Assembly: GCA_008477525.1 (NCBI GenBank)
Contig: SPDT01000007.1
Span: forward strand, 5,394,001-5,458,000
Direction: 5' to 3'
Length of the DNA stretch: 64,000 nucleotides
Source of the DNA: Hypomyces perniciosus
Lineage: Eukaryota; Ascomycota; Sordariomycetes; Hypocreales; Hypocreaceae
Shown here: in pieces, positions 45,224-56,803 of the stretch
Numbering within the stretch: the first letter of the stretch is position 1
How the letters are laid out: the number at the start of each line of letters is the position of its first letter
Position numbers and translations under genes: made by a program
The notes under the pieces: model-generated
What the model was told of the DNA's origin: nothing
The model's database searches: none
The model's input: only the letters and a program-made list of their open reading frames with translations

Positions 45224-47855
45224 GTATAGGGGATGTGAAAGAAAGAGGCCATTGTCTAGCGATGCAAGGTTGGCGTGTGCGTATAATTTTTTTGTTTCTT
45301 CCTCTCCTTTGTGGTTTCTGATCTGTTATTCCTTGAAACCCCTATATACCAAAGACGAATCGACAAAAAGGGCGCGAACTATGATGGATAACGGCCTCCT
45401 CTTTTACTTGAACGTGTCCTTTGCTCTACGCTTTGTAGGTAAGAGGGGAAACAATGGGGTGTGAGTGTAAATAAAGTACTACAACTATGACAAATAGACT
45501 GAAGGGTTCCACTGCGGCGAAAACAAAAGAATATTACATCTTCGAAGGAATGGCTTTTTAGGCAAACCGTTTTTGTGTTTCTTTTTTAGGGACAGCTAGA
45601 ACCAAAGGGTAGGCAATATTCTGTCATTTCGTCATAGCAAAGGGCTGAATGCAGAGGATGTGGGATAGAGTGATGTATTTACCCGGCTTAGTAAATCCAA
45701 ATCCATCGAGAGGCGCAAGGAATGACAAAACCATGGAGGCCAATCAGGATGAGGCGCTGGGGGTGTAAGGAGAGGCTGAGGTCGCTTCTTATTTCTTCAT
45801 TTTGACCAGGCGCGCGCGCTTAAAGTATCTTTAGTAAGCGGCGGAGATGCACCACGGAGGGTTTAGTGATGATGGGTTTGTCATCCATGTCATCCTATGG
45901 ACCCGTCAGAGGAGCTCCATTCATGTGAGATTGTGGATATTGGGTAGGTGATGCAGCAGTAGTATTAGTATTACTATTATGTATGGGCCATGGGAGCACG
46001 GAGTTATTATGGAGCAAGCAGTTGTTTGTGTGTTGAGAAGGTGAGAGGAAGTCATACGACTTCACCCATTACGAGGCTAGGGGTTAATACGGACGGAGAC
46101 CGGAGTTTTCGGTTAGGATTCAACTCCCTATGTACGAAGTATACGGAGCGCAAAACAGATATATATTCGTCGGGGATAAGTACGAAGGAAGAAAAGCGCC
46201 GCAAAACGGCCGTTCATGGGGAAAAAAGAAACAGTTCAACAATTATCAAGCTGGAGTAGTACCAAGACGGAAACGGCACTCCGTTCGAGAAAAAAAGTCC
46301 ATCGGGTTCAAAAATCGGCAAGTAATACGCTTGCTTGATGTACGAGTACGAAGGACATGCAGCAACCCCATTACTGAGACAATTATGTGCGTGTGTCAAT
46401 TCGGGGACCATGTGGATGCCGAATGCATGAGGTCGAGAACGACGTGCATTTCGATGGATCGTGAGCGGCAGTTCGGCGATCCGTGAACAGTCCTTAGTCC
46501 TTGAGTCGAGATAAAAACGTACGGGGTCCAACCGCAATAGGAGACAACCCTCGCGGGGAATGAGGCTCTCGTTCGTTGCCTAAACAAGGTGCATCTGCCG
46601 AATCAGTCAGGGGAGGGGTGTACACACCAAATCTGTCTACTCGTACTTGTTTGTATGACGAGTGGTGATCCGTGGATATGTAACGAACGGGATCCGCAGC
46701 AGGGAGATGGAAGTCTGTGTGGTAGGCCCCTGAACGAAGCGCTTCAATCAAGATCTCCAAACAGGGCGTGCGAGCGAGCATCGGTCGACTGGATCAGCCA
46801 CGCAGATTATTATCATAATATTTGCTGTCGAAATTGTGGATGGAAAACGGGGTCCAGATGTTCTCTCGCTCTAATGTTGGGGCACCCGGCAACTCCGGGG
46901 GGATGCGGAGATGTCACGAGCGGACGAGCGGACGAACGGCACCGGGGAAGATGGAACATTATCGCAGTAGTACGAGTAATAGTAGATGCATATGAGATGC
47001 GAAGATGAACGAGGCGCAGCAGCAAAACCGGGCCGTTGTTGAGTGGTTTTTTTTTTGTCCTGATAGACTTGTGGCACCACCGAGAAATAGAGACTGAGCT
47101 GATTGATTGATAAGGTGATGGATATCAATCACATAGTACTCGTAGGTACTGCTGACTAGTACGAGTGGATGTGGGGGCTGTCAGAGAGTGAAAACAGCAA
47201 CGCTGCGTCATCGTGACGCTTCCAAAGCCGTCGCACGTGGGTGTCTATTATAGAACTCGTAGACTCATGGCGGGAGGGCTCTCGCATGTTGTGGGGAGAA
47301 TGGGGTCGTCTGCGCAGATACTACGGAGTAGACGTGCGGGAGATGGGGCGGCAGATAGTAGGTAGGTAATATTAGTTATGAACAAGAAAGAGATTCGTGG
47401 GTAGTAATGAAGTATGTGGGTGAGTGGGCTAATATGTTCTCTGTCGATACGGAGTACTGTGTTAATAGGTAGTTGGCGGCTGCGGCGGTTATTCCTGACT
47501 GTGGGCAGCGGAGTGGGATAAAGCGAATGCCTTCCAAATGCATTCCTAGTCAGTCCGAGCCCTCCGTCGTTGAAAGAAGGTGAGGACGGGCGGAACAGTG
47601 ATCGACCTAAGCTCATCGCCGGCCCGAAGATCCTACCATGCTTCAGGATGCTAGCACGAGATGCTTGGGCTTGCTCAAGGCCATAAGCGAGGTTGCTGGT
47701 ACGGTTTACGGTTTCCTCGCAGTTGTTGGCTCCCTCTTCTCTCCCACTAGCGAAGCGAAGTCTATTATCGCGCGTCTATCGCTTAGGGCGTCCGTCCCGT
47801 CTCACCGGCTGGAATCCGCTGGATAAGAGCTCGCTCGTACTAGAAGCCTGTGGCG

Positions 47856-47892
47856 GGCTGACTACTTATTAGGCTGACTACTTATTAGGCTG
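47856..47892. repeat. 16-bp tandem repeat, 2.3 copies
   Basis: Unit GGCTGACTACTTATTA repeated twice perfectly, followed by GGCTG. Confidence 0.9.
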
Positions 47893-48674
47893 GAGGCTGA
47901 GCCTCCGAGGCACTGAAGCGCTCCAAAAATGGCACCAGAACAGGTACACCGCCAGCCAGACTCGGAGGTAGGACCTACTAGGTACGGAGTAGTGGGTTGA
48001 ATCGATGGATGGGTTTGCTGGATGGCGTTTGTTAAGTTGCCGGGCGGCCTTTGGTTGGTGGAGATGGGATGGGCCACGTGAATCGTCTTGCCTTTCCCTT
48101 CTCCCTTCTCTTTCCTCGGCCAGGGTTATTCATGGGGAACGGCTAGGCTATGTCGGGTGTAATGGCGGTTTGCCAAGCAGGCAGTTGCGTGGATCATTTG
48201 CATGCGCAATGTTCAACATGTAAGGTCGGTGAGTACCTAGTACTCCGTACAAAGTACAGATCAGGTACCTTAGTACCAGTAGTAGTAGGTAGGTATGCAC
48301 CTGTATGTAGTAGGTACTTTGTGCTACACACGAGTGCTCCCCACATGCGATCGGAATTGGAGTGGGAAGACTCCGTGCGAGGACTCCGTGCGAAGTACTC
48401 CGTAGCAGCACCTGAATGAAGCCCTGTCCCTAGCAAACGACAGGTGGGATGGAGGGTAGCGATACCAAGGCCCTGGGAAACTGGGTTTCAAACCCACGAG
48501 GCGATCTGGCGCGCGGTTCCTATATTTGGAATTACCCAGCGAACCGAGGGAGGGGACCCTTGTCAGACAAGGCCAAATCCAGATTCCAATAACCTCGTCA
48601 TCCCTGCTTCTGCCCCCGTTGCATGATCGCTGTGCTGACTCACTTCAGAGGTCGAGTTGCGCAGCGGATCGCAA

Positions 48675-48712
48675 GGGGAGGGGGAGGGGAGGGGAGGGGG
48701 GAGGGGGAGGGG
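48675..48712 (+). repeat. G-rich tract with six runs of four or more G
   Basis: Runs of G4-G6 separated by single A bases across 38 bp, a composition compatible with a G-quadruplex on the plus strand. Confidence 0.9.
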
Positions 48713-50768
48713 TTTGATTACACGTTGGAAGCCTGGCAATTGTCCTGCGCCTCATCTTGATCCGATCGCCATTCCAGGTGACCGGTTTTGAACTATCAAT
48801 GGCTCATCAGGCGCACGTGAAGGATGCTGTGAGTCTTTCCACATTCCCACACCCATTTTCATCGCCTCCCGCGGCCCCCAAGAACGCAGGTCTCAAGAAA
48901 AACCGACCCACACGCCATCACCTGCTGTCAGTGGCTGCTGTGCATGGCGTCACTGCTCTACCGTAAGGACGGATGAATTGACGGACGAATTTCTGCCCAA
49001 TAGTCCACATAAACTGTGGCTGCCAAGCCGAGCGAGAGCTAAAAGGCCTCGCTCACATCCTGCGCAACACCCTGGAATCAATTTCAAATAGCCAGCTGCG
49101 GATTTTCAATACACAAGTTTGCCAGTCGATTGGCTGCTTCAGTTTGTCATGCTGGTTCATCAGGATTTGGCGACCGGCGTGGGCTGCCTCCACCACCAGT
49201 ACAGCCGGACGGGCATCCGCTCCGAATGGTCAACAGCATCTAGGCGATGGAAGCGACAAGCCAGGAACCAGAATCCAATCCAACCCAACCCGAGCCAGGC
49301 ACGGCCAGTTTGCGAGACCGCCTCGTGGCAGCTGGAGATGCGAGGAAACAGGGCTAGGTACCCCTAGCACCCTGTGCATCCTTGGATGCATGCTACATGT
49401 ACTAATTCGAATTGCGATTGGGGACGCCCTCCCACTGGCGGTCCAACAACGGCCCAGCCCGCCAACGCTCATGACGGTTGAAACAAGCCGCGCCGCCAAA
49501 GGACATCTTGGTACGGAATAGTACTGGACGGGGCACTCCGGGATTGGGGGACGCAGCCTTGTGTCTAGACATGACGATTGTGCTTGCGCTACCAGCTTCG
49601 CATGTCAATTACCTGAACAGGTTGGACACCTGCTGCCGTCGCTCCATTTTGTCCCAATCAAGACCGATAAAGCCCTGCTCATCATGCTATATGGAAGGGT
49701 GCATGGAATCTCCCCTCTCCTCGTACGACAGGAAGCAAATCAATTGCGGGATCTTACTGGTGGTTGATCAGGACGGGAAAGGTGGAGACCCAACGCCTAG
49801 TAGCCGGAACCTTGATTCGAGGTTCATTCGCCGTTGCGATGCTCCTCTCCTCTAGGGCTCAGGCGCGAGAGGAGACAACTCGTGATGCGAGTGTGACACA
49901 CCTCTGTGGAAGCGTGACTGGCTTTCATTCGGTATTGACACATACAGACACCAGCCGATGCAGGAACAAAGGATTTTGCTGCGCAACGTACACCATTGCG
50001 CCACTGCCTTGATGCCTTACACACGAGACTCACCATGTTTCCCTATCAATTCCGGCTCCACGACCTCGCCGGCAACCGGACGGAATTGGCGACTATTGTG
50101 AAGACGCCACTAACTGCTCGCCTGTCATTGTCCGGCCTCGTGATCGCGGGCTAATGGAGTCCCAACCGCAACGAACTCCTCGAGTTACGACTACGGAGTG
50201 TTGTACGCCATAATTTCACTCGCCCCCGGAATTCCGGTGCATCCGATCTACCCGTCATCTGACAGTTCTTTATCAATGCCGAGAGGACATGGCTATAGAG
50301 GAGCTTACACACTTTGAGGTTGGTAGAATGCAAAAAATAGGGTTAATTAGGTAACTTTGTCCTCCGTACTTCGTACATGGGGATTTGTTGCTTTGCTGAC
50401 CAAATGCTGCTTAGCAACCCAAGGACGATTACGATAATACCACGCCGCTACCTATCTCCGAGCGTGTGCCATTGCTGCATCTGCATGTAAGCAGCAACGG
50501 CGCAGGTACGAGGTAATATTGGTAGCTTCAATTCCGTACGTGTATTTCCTGGCCCGTTGGCAACTCTGTTCTCAGCCCGTGGCATCTGGAAGATGCCGGG
50601 TGCTACTGTGCTCGAATTGCTGCTGCTAGCTAGCTGCCCAACTGCCTCCGTGACGACACCTGTTGTGCCGATTGATTTGCCCCGATTCAGCAATAGGTAC
50701 CTAGCCACCAGCAAAGAAATCCCTCTCTCCATTCCGTCATGCAGGATGCATTATCCATATCCATAGCC

Positions 50769-50792
50769 ATGGTCATGGTCATGGTCATGGTC
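50769..50792. repeat. ATGGTC hexamer array, 4 copies
   Basis: Four perfect ATGGTC units flanked by ATAGCC hexamers that look like diverged copies. Confidence 0.9.
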
Positions 50793-52419
50793 ATAGCCAT
50801 TGCGATGGCCAAAGCTGTCCCTGCTCACTCGCAGGTTATTTTGAGATGTGCCCCCAATCCCCATGTTTCATTTATTGGAGACAGAATTGCTGTTTTGGCC
50901 ATGACAAGGACCCGAGAACGAGCTGACGGCGCACACCCTCCCTCCAGTTCAGCCTTGCTGCAGGTCAACTTTAGTGCTAGCCCCCAAAAACGCTCACACG
51001 CCCCCCTGGGCTTCCTAGGCGTCCGGTCAAGGACCAATGACCTGCGCACTGGGTGGTGACTCTTCATGCTCCTCCCCGGTCCTGTTCTTTACCCTTATGC
51101 TGCGCCTTGAAGGTCGCCGAAGAGCACTGGCTCCGAGGGAGCAGCTCACCGTCCCATTCGCCCTGTGCCCGGCCGACCCTGCGCTCATCTGCTGCGGCCT
51201 GGATTTCCAATCTTGGGCGTGGTGCCGCAGCCTTTCTTGGGCTGAAAGGAGTCATCTGTCAATCATGAGTCGTCAGACGTTTTCATGTCGCTGTTCGCAT
51301 TGCTGGCTGCCTTTGCTGGAACGCGCAGCCTCTTCCCCCCCTCCTTCGGCTGACTGGCTGGCTGGCTCATCTCATATGTACGAGCACTACGGAGACGGAG
51401 TCGATGGCGCAGGACCGGCGTGAAGTCCACTGGCGTCACTTCGTGCCTTCGCTGTGGGGCCTCGGCTTTTCTTCGCATTTGGCCTCGACTCTCGGCGTCC
51501 TGTCTTGGTTGGGTCTTTTTGTCATTCTTTTGCTTACTTGTGATATTTCCCACTTTTTCCTTTACCTTTCCTCCCGCAAATCCGCCACGAGGACAGACGA
51601 CAGACAAACCATGTCCAAGGCCCCCAGAGCCCCGGCCCGATGGACCACTCCGTCGGCACATCCCCCAAAGTATTACAACCTTGTCCTTCTTTCCAGCCCA
51701 CACCACAGTCGTAGGGCGTGCCTTTATCACACCGATACCCCGTCCCTGGCCTTGTCCTCCCTCACACCTCCTACTAGATACCTACTATCTACACCTCTCC
51801 ATGTCTAGTCCCTTGCTTCTGGGCTTCTCTTCCCTGGTCCTTACCGGAGGAGCAGGAAGAGGAGGAGGGTGCCTATGTACTCCCGTACAACACTACCGAA
51901 CGGCCTTCACGCCATACCATGTCCTAGCTCCCGCTTGTCGTCGCGTTGTTGAGTCTCTAGGCTACGATGCGGAAGCTATTATAAGGCTACGATGCCTCGT
52001 CCCTTTTCATACCTACCTCTGCTTGCCTGCATCCACCATCCTTCGCCACATCCATCGTAACTTATGGCAGCTTCCTTTAGACAACCGTTCCCTTGCCTAA
52101 TAGCTTTCTTCTTGTGTCGTCGCCTTGCCAGTCTCTTCCATCCTCTTCCATCACTGCTATAGTGTTATAAAGGCCCAGCTCCCGACATCTCAGATCAGAA
52201 CAAAAGGCTTGTTCGAGGCATCAACTTCCAAATCACGTCTCAACGACAAGCAATCACACTCCCCTCCCTTGCACAATTGTTGGCCCACGACACAGACCTG
52301 GTATAGGGCCCCCGATCTATAAGGCGATCTTATATGCGGCCTTCCCCTCCACTACACTACATACAACATCTCGTTGCCAACCAACAACTCAAACTACTGC
52401 CGCACTAGAATATTTCGCA

Positions 52420-52653
52420 ATGTGCTATCAACTTGTGGAGCTCTATGCAGCATGCCGCTGCCTCTACTACCAACATGCCATTGACCGTTGTGCGGCATAC
52501 GGACGACCTGGCCACGACATCCAGCAACGCACGATCTATGTGGGCTATGCCTGCAGTGCCCATACCGACGGTAACGATCAGCATGCACCTGAGTACAACT
52601 ACGCGGATTCAGGCTACAGCAGTGGTCGCTCCAGCAGCAAACGCTACCGATGA
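52420..52653 (+). CDS. Small conserved Cys/His protein (77 residues), function unknown
   Basis: A short intronless frame beginning MCYQLVELYAACRCLYYQH. It has cysteines at 2, 12, 14, 24 and 45 and histidines at 19, 32 and 48, followed by a Ser/Tyr-rich tail. Proteins opening with the same MCYQLVE-type block and C-x-C pair are widespread in Pezizomycotina as uncharacterised small proteins, so I trust the frame despite its size. The Cys/His spacing would allow a single metal site, which is inference. The CT-rich stretch of about 1 kb upstream looks like a long leader, a feature often seen for translationally controlled fungal genes. Confidence 0.72.
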   Translation: MCYQLVELYAACRCLYYQHAIDRCAAYGRPGHDIQQRTIYVGYACSAHTDGNDQHAPEYNYADSGYSSGRSSSKRYR

Positions 52654-52981
52654 AGGGTCTTGTCTTCGGTAGCTGATTGTCAGGCATGGCGCTTTCCCCG
52701 ACTAGTTCACTTCAAGCTTGACGATTGGTTCGCATATCTCTACTCGTCAACTTCATCCTGTCTCCTCATCCCTCCCCACGTGCGCCACGACCGTCGAACT
52801 CCATCCTCCGGCGGCTCTATTCGCTTGCAAACGCATCCGATCAACCTCTGTTCTTCTCCCCCTTCTTCTCCACCTCGCTTTCCACTATTCACGACATCAC
52901 GACGTTACCGAAGACATGAAAATGAGATAATGACTTCTCTCTTTTTCCCCGAGACACATTCCGACGACTATTCATTATCAT

Positions 52982-52982
52982 T

Positions 52983-53013
<31 letters not shown>

Positions 53014-53024
53014 CCATCATCATC
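52982..53024. repeat. ATC triplet tract
   Basis: About 13 ATC units with one ACC interruption near the 3' end, downstream of the 77-residue gene. Confidence 0.85.
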
Positions 53025-55406
53025 TCCTCATTCTCCTCGACACTGAAGACTCTTTTACTGAATCAGGCTTCATCTGCACATGAAGAAGGTGCATGTGCAT
53101 CGACACTTGCTTCTTACTTGCGACATTCGTCATCCTTTCGGTCTCTTACAACGGCTATCTGCCTCGTAATGATCTAGACTTCCTTTTGCATGGCATTGGA
53201 ACTGGCATTGGAGTTTTTTGTCTTTTATCATTTGGCTCTGGGAATTAACGAAGGAACGGCCACGCTCGGAGTGAGCTTTATGTGTTCTTGGCGTGCCAAG
53301 GTGCCTCAACCTGCATACAGGGCCAACTGGTTTGGTCTCGAGATACACACTATGACATGAGATGGCATAGAATTTCTTGGTTTAACCACTCTGTCATTTT
53401 TTTCACCCCCATTCTTATTCTATTTGGTTGCCTTCTTGTTCTTGCATTCATTGGGTGTGGGAGCAGCGTTAATTTGGGCGGAGGAAACATGGGATACGCT
53501 TGGCGTTGCATTTATGGGAATTGGTAATGTTTTATTTGATGCGATTTTATTCTTTATTTTCTCTTCATGCCCTTTTCCTTTTTCATTCCATTTTCGTGGT
53601 ACTCTCCCATCATTTCTTTTTCTCTCTCTGTCTTGGACCGTCATGGATTATCTAGATGGACTGCGCAGGACGCAGTGGATCATCGATAGTGTACTGGCGG
53701 CAGGAACCACCAGCTCATACAAGAACAGCACTGGATGCTGTTGCAATGCAAATAGACAATTGTGCAACCTTTGTTCCCCACCTCTAACGTGTTTCAAACG
53801 GCCTATTAATCCATCCGAAGCCGCCTCTCACTCACTCTATTACAAACTTCAAACGCTTATGCCTGTGTATGTATGTTTTCATGCAGAGACGGACCAATTT
53901 CCCCACCAATGCTCTCGAATTCGGCCCGTGGATGAAGTTGTTCATCGGAGCCGGCCGAGGTCCGTAGGATCGGCTCCTTCGATGCTACCTACGAAGTACT
54001 ACATACTATTACTCTCATAGCAGTCCATCGATTGGAGTACCTAATAGTATGGCCTACGAAGAGTTGATGTCTTGGGAACTTTTTTTTTCTTGCAACAGAG
54101 ATACTATTAGTTTCTATGCCAAGTTCAACGGCTTTGCAGCCAGACGTACGAGTACTCGTAATACTAATAAATAAGCGGGCCCATTTTACTAGAGGTACGG
54201 AGTAGTAGTCGTACTCAGTACTCCGTAGTGATGGTTCATTTTTAGCACAAGCACATACGAAGTCGTAGTACTCCGTAGTAGTAGTACTAATATTATTAGA
54301 ACTTGGGCCAACTGCTCGAGGCCCGGCTATGTATGTATGTAATAATTACAAGGATAAGGATGCTGTTACAAGTCGTAGGGAGCACTAGCATTATTACTGT
54401 GAACTTAATAGTATGTTCTCAGCCAGAAGCCACTGCAGTAATGAACAAGGGATTGCAGATTGAGGAGGGATAAAAATAGGTCTTGCTTTTTGCCTGATCT
54501 GGCGGTAGTGGGATCCATTTCTTTTTCTAACCACCTATCGGAAAGGGGGGCTTGATGGATGACGGAGAATTCCTATATCACATACATACGACGCACGAGA
54601 GCAGAACTACTCGGTGCTGGGACAGGGATTTGTAGGCGCAAATAAACGGCGGGAGGACATTGGTGGGTGATTTTGTGCTCCGCAGTTTTGAATTAATAAA
54701 GGGAACGGAGCAAAGGCTTGGAAGTAAGGATGGATACGATGGACTGAGTTTGTTGGTAGTACGGAGTATAGCATGTATGGGCGGGCGCGTCTGTTTAGGC
54801 GCCTTGGCGCGATATTCAAGAGGAGGGGAATGAGAATGAGAATGAGGAGGAGGATGATGATGATGACAAAAAGGAAAAATTTTGTGCGCGTATTTTCTTG
54901 GTGGAAACTCGGGAGTTGGGATTCCAATTACCGAGGGGGTTGTTGGTTGGATTGCCGGTGACGTTTGTTTTGTTTTGTTTTTGTTGGTTTACGAGTGGTC
55001 CATATCGGGTTTGATGAGGCTCCAATTGTTGAGCAACTGCCGAGGTGATGACATTTTTTTGTGGATGTTAGATGCAGCGATGTCATACGATCCAATTTTT
55101 CTCTCGCTCCCTTATTAACTCATCATCATTTAGACTCTTGGTCCATCCGTTTCGACTTGTCACACCGAGGCTAATGGTTTGTACGAAGTATGAGGTAGTA
55201 CTCTTAGCAGTAGTGCGACGTAGAAGGAAATTTTTTTCTCCTCAACCACGTGGAAGGGTAGTATTCATCTCCTGAAGCCGGTTGGACGAGATATTTGGAT
55301 CCGTGCCCAAGCATGGACATTCTATGTACTCCGTATTACTTCGTACTTGAAAAGCTATCTTGGGCGTCTCGGGCGACAGATTCTAGGCAGAAGCATTTCA
55401 TCCATG

Positions 55407-55446
55407 ATACATACATACATACATACATACATACATACATACATAC
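55407..55446. repeat. (ATAC)n microsatellite, about 10 units
   Basis: Perfect ATAC tetramers running directly into a CTCCG word of the TACTCCGTA type. Confidence 0.95.
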
Positions 55447-56039
55447 TCCGTTAGCTACGTCTGGCCGACCGGCTTCTGCGACAGAGATGGGAGTCATGAC
55501 CGAGAGAGCTTCTGGAGTCGCCGGCGCGGGTTTTCTTGGCGCCCGCACATACCTGTGGTGAATCGTTCACGGGGACAATCACACATTCTTTTCCCTTTTC
55601 GTCGTCATCTCCTTGTATACGAGGGTGCTACAGGAGGGCGTGTGCAGATGGGATGGGATGGCAGATCGACGGGTTTGTGCGACGCAGGCTAGCCTTACGG
55701 GTGAGACATGACCAGAAGTGCCATCATTAAGCTTTTGTGGAACCAAACGCCATCCTTTTTTTTCCGTCCCCTTCTCTTCTGTCTCACCTCCCGGGCGGCT
55801 TTCTGGCTCGGTGACCGCCGACCGGCATGGCATTCCAGATGGGGATCGTCGCCGGCCGATGGGGAATGGAGATGATGGGGATTGTACGGAGCAGCCGGTC
55901 CGTGTTAGAGTGAGGGTGAGGGTAATACTACGACGACAACGGCGACGAGACGGAGTATTATTGCCGAGATCGTACGTTCGTTGGTATTAGTTCTTTTTTT
56001 TTCTCCTTTTTTGAAGAGTTCGGAGGGCTCGGGACCCTC

Positions 56040-56059
56040 TTTTTTTTTTTTTTTTTTTT
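56040..56059. repeat. Poly-T run (20 bases)
   Basis: Uninterrupted T20, about 750 bp before the MFS start codon. Confidence 0.95.
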
Positions 56060-56803
56060 CCTGTTGTTGCTGTTGTTGGTGTTTGTTCCAATGGAATCTT
56101 CATCGCAAAGATGGTGATGATCGTCTCTGGTCATGATCATCATGGAAAGGCAGCTGTTGTTGTATAGGTGCATTGCATCGGTGAGCGGCCAATCATTCGA
56201 GCGCGTTCAAGTGAAGCATCTCAAGATTCGTCGAGCTCTTCAGTAGGTCATTGCTGTTGTGCGTACTACCTGCGACTTGGCAGCCAGAGGAAGGAGAAAA
56301 CCTCACCCGCAGCAGAAGGCGCTCCTCGTGGTTCGCCTCGAGATGTGCCATCAGATTCATGGAACAGCCGCTCCATCAACATCATCCGCATCCTCCCCTT
56401 TCGACATCTCTACCTTCTTTTCTCTTCTCCTGAGACATTCGTTTATATTCTTAGGGACACTGAATTTCTCACGTTATTTGTGGCAAATGTTTTCATGTTT
56501 CTTTATTCTTCTGTGATTCTCGCGCTTCTATCCTGTGCCGCCCTTATTGCACCAGTGACTTGTCTCGTTCAACAACTCCGGTCCCAAGCCCGCATTCGAG
56601 GAGCCGGCATCGAGTCACTACCTCTTCTCGAGGGCCCTGGGTGGCCCGGTCAATTTCACTCAGTCTCTCTAGTCACACTCTCAACTGTTTTAAACCTCAC
56701 CTCTCGACCAACCTGCGACACTCATCGACAAAGGAACGAGGCGGCGATGGTCTGGGCCCTACCCAGCTATACTCAGGCCTAATATCCCCATCGAGACACC
56801 AAC

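Larger units (their letters stand above)
44913..52419. other. 7.5-kb gene-poor, repeat-rich region
   Basis: No frame here shows a recognisable family, consistent codon use or a splice pattern. It holds a GAA tract (45203), several TACGGAGTA-type words (46132, 47322, 47448, 47980, 48240, 48395, 50197, 50365), a 16-bp tandem repeat (47856), a G-rich tract (48675) and an ATGGTC hexamer array (50769). The stretch 47638-47826 has a short frame with somewhat protein-like composition but no support. The final kilobase is CT-rich and probably is the long leader of the small gene at 52420. Confidence 0.5.
52654..56803. other. Intergenic region and leader of the MFS gene
   Basis: No supported gene. 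Contains an ATC triplet tract (52982), TACGGAGTA-type words (53990, 54195, 54258, 54757, 55182, 55325), an ATAC tetramer tract (55407) and a T20 run (56040). The last 600 bp is CT-rich and likely transcribed leader. Confidence 0.5.

Noticed and set aside
46589..47008. 139-residue frame in the gene-poor block
   Set aside because: No consistent codon use, no family, opposite-strand frames equally long.
51420..52100. 226-residue frame upstream of the small Cys/His gene
   Set aside because: Composition is that of CT-rich leader DNA, it contains a direct repeat of GGCTACGATGC, and overlapping frames are equally open.
55407..55446. CRISPR-like or telomeric repeat
   Set aside because: It is a plain ATAC tetramer microsatellite without spacers and not the TTAGGG telomere unit.
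56168..56782. 204-residue frame just before the MFS start
   Set aside because: Ends before the MFS start in another frame, low-complexity CT-rich composition, no homology; treated as leader.
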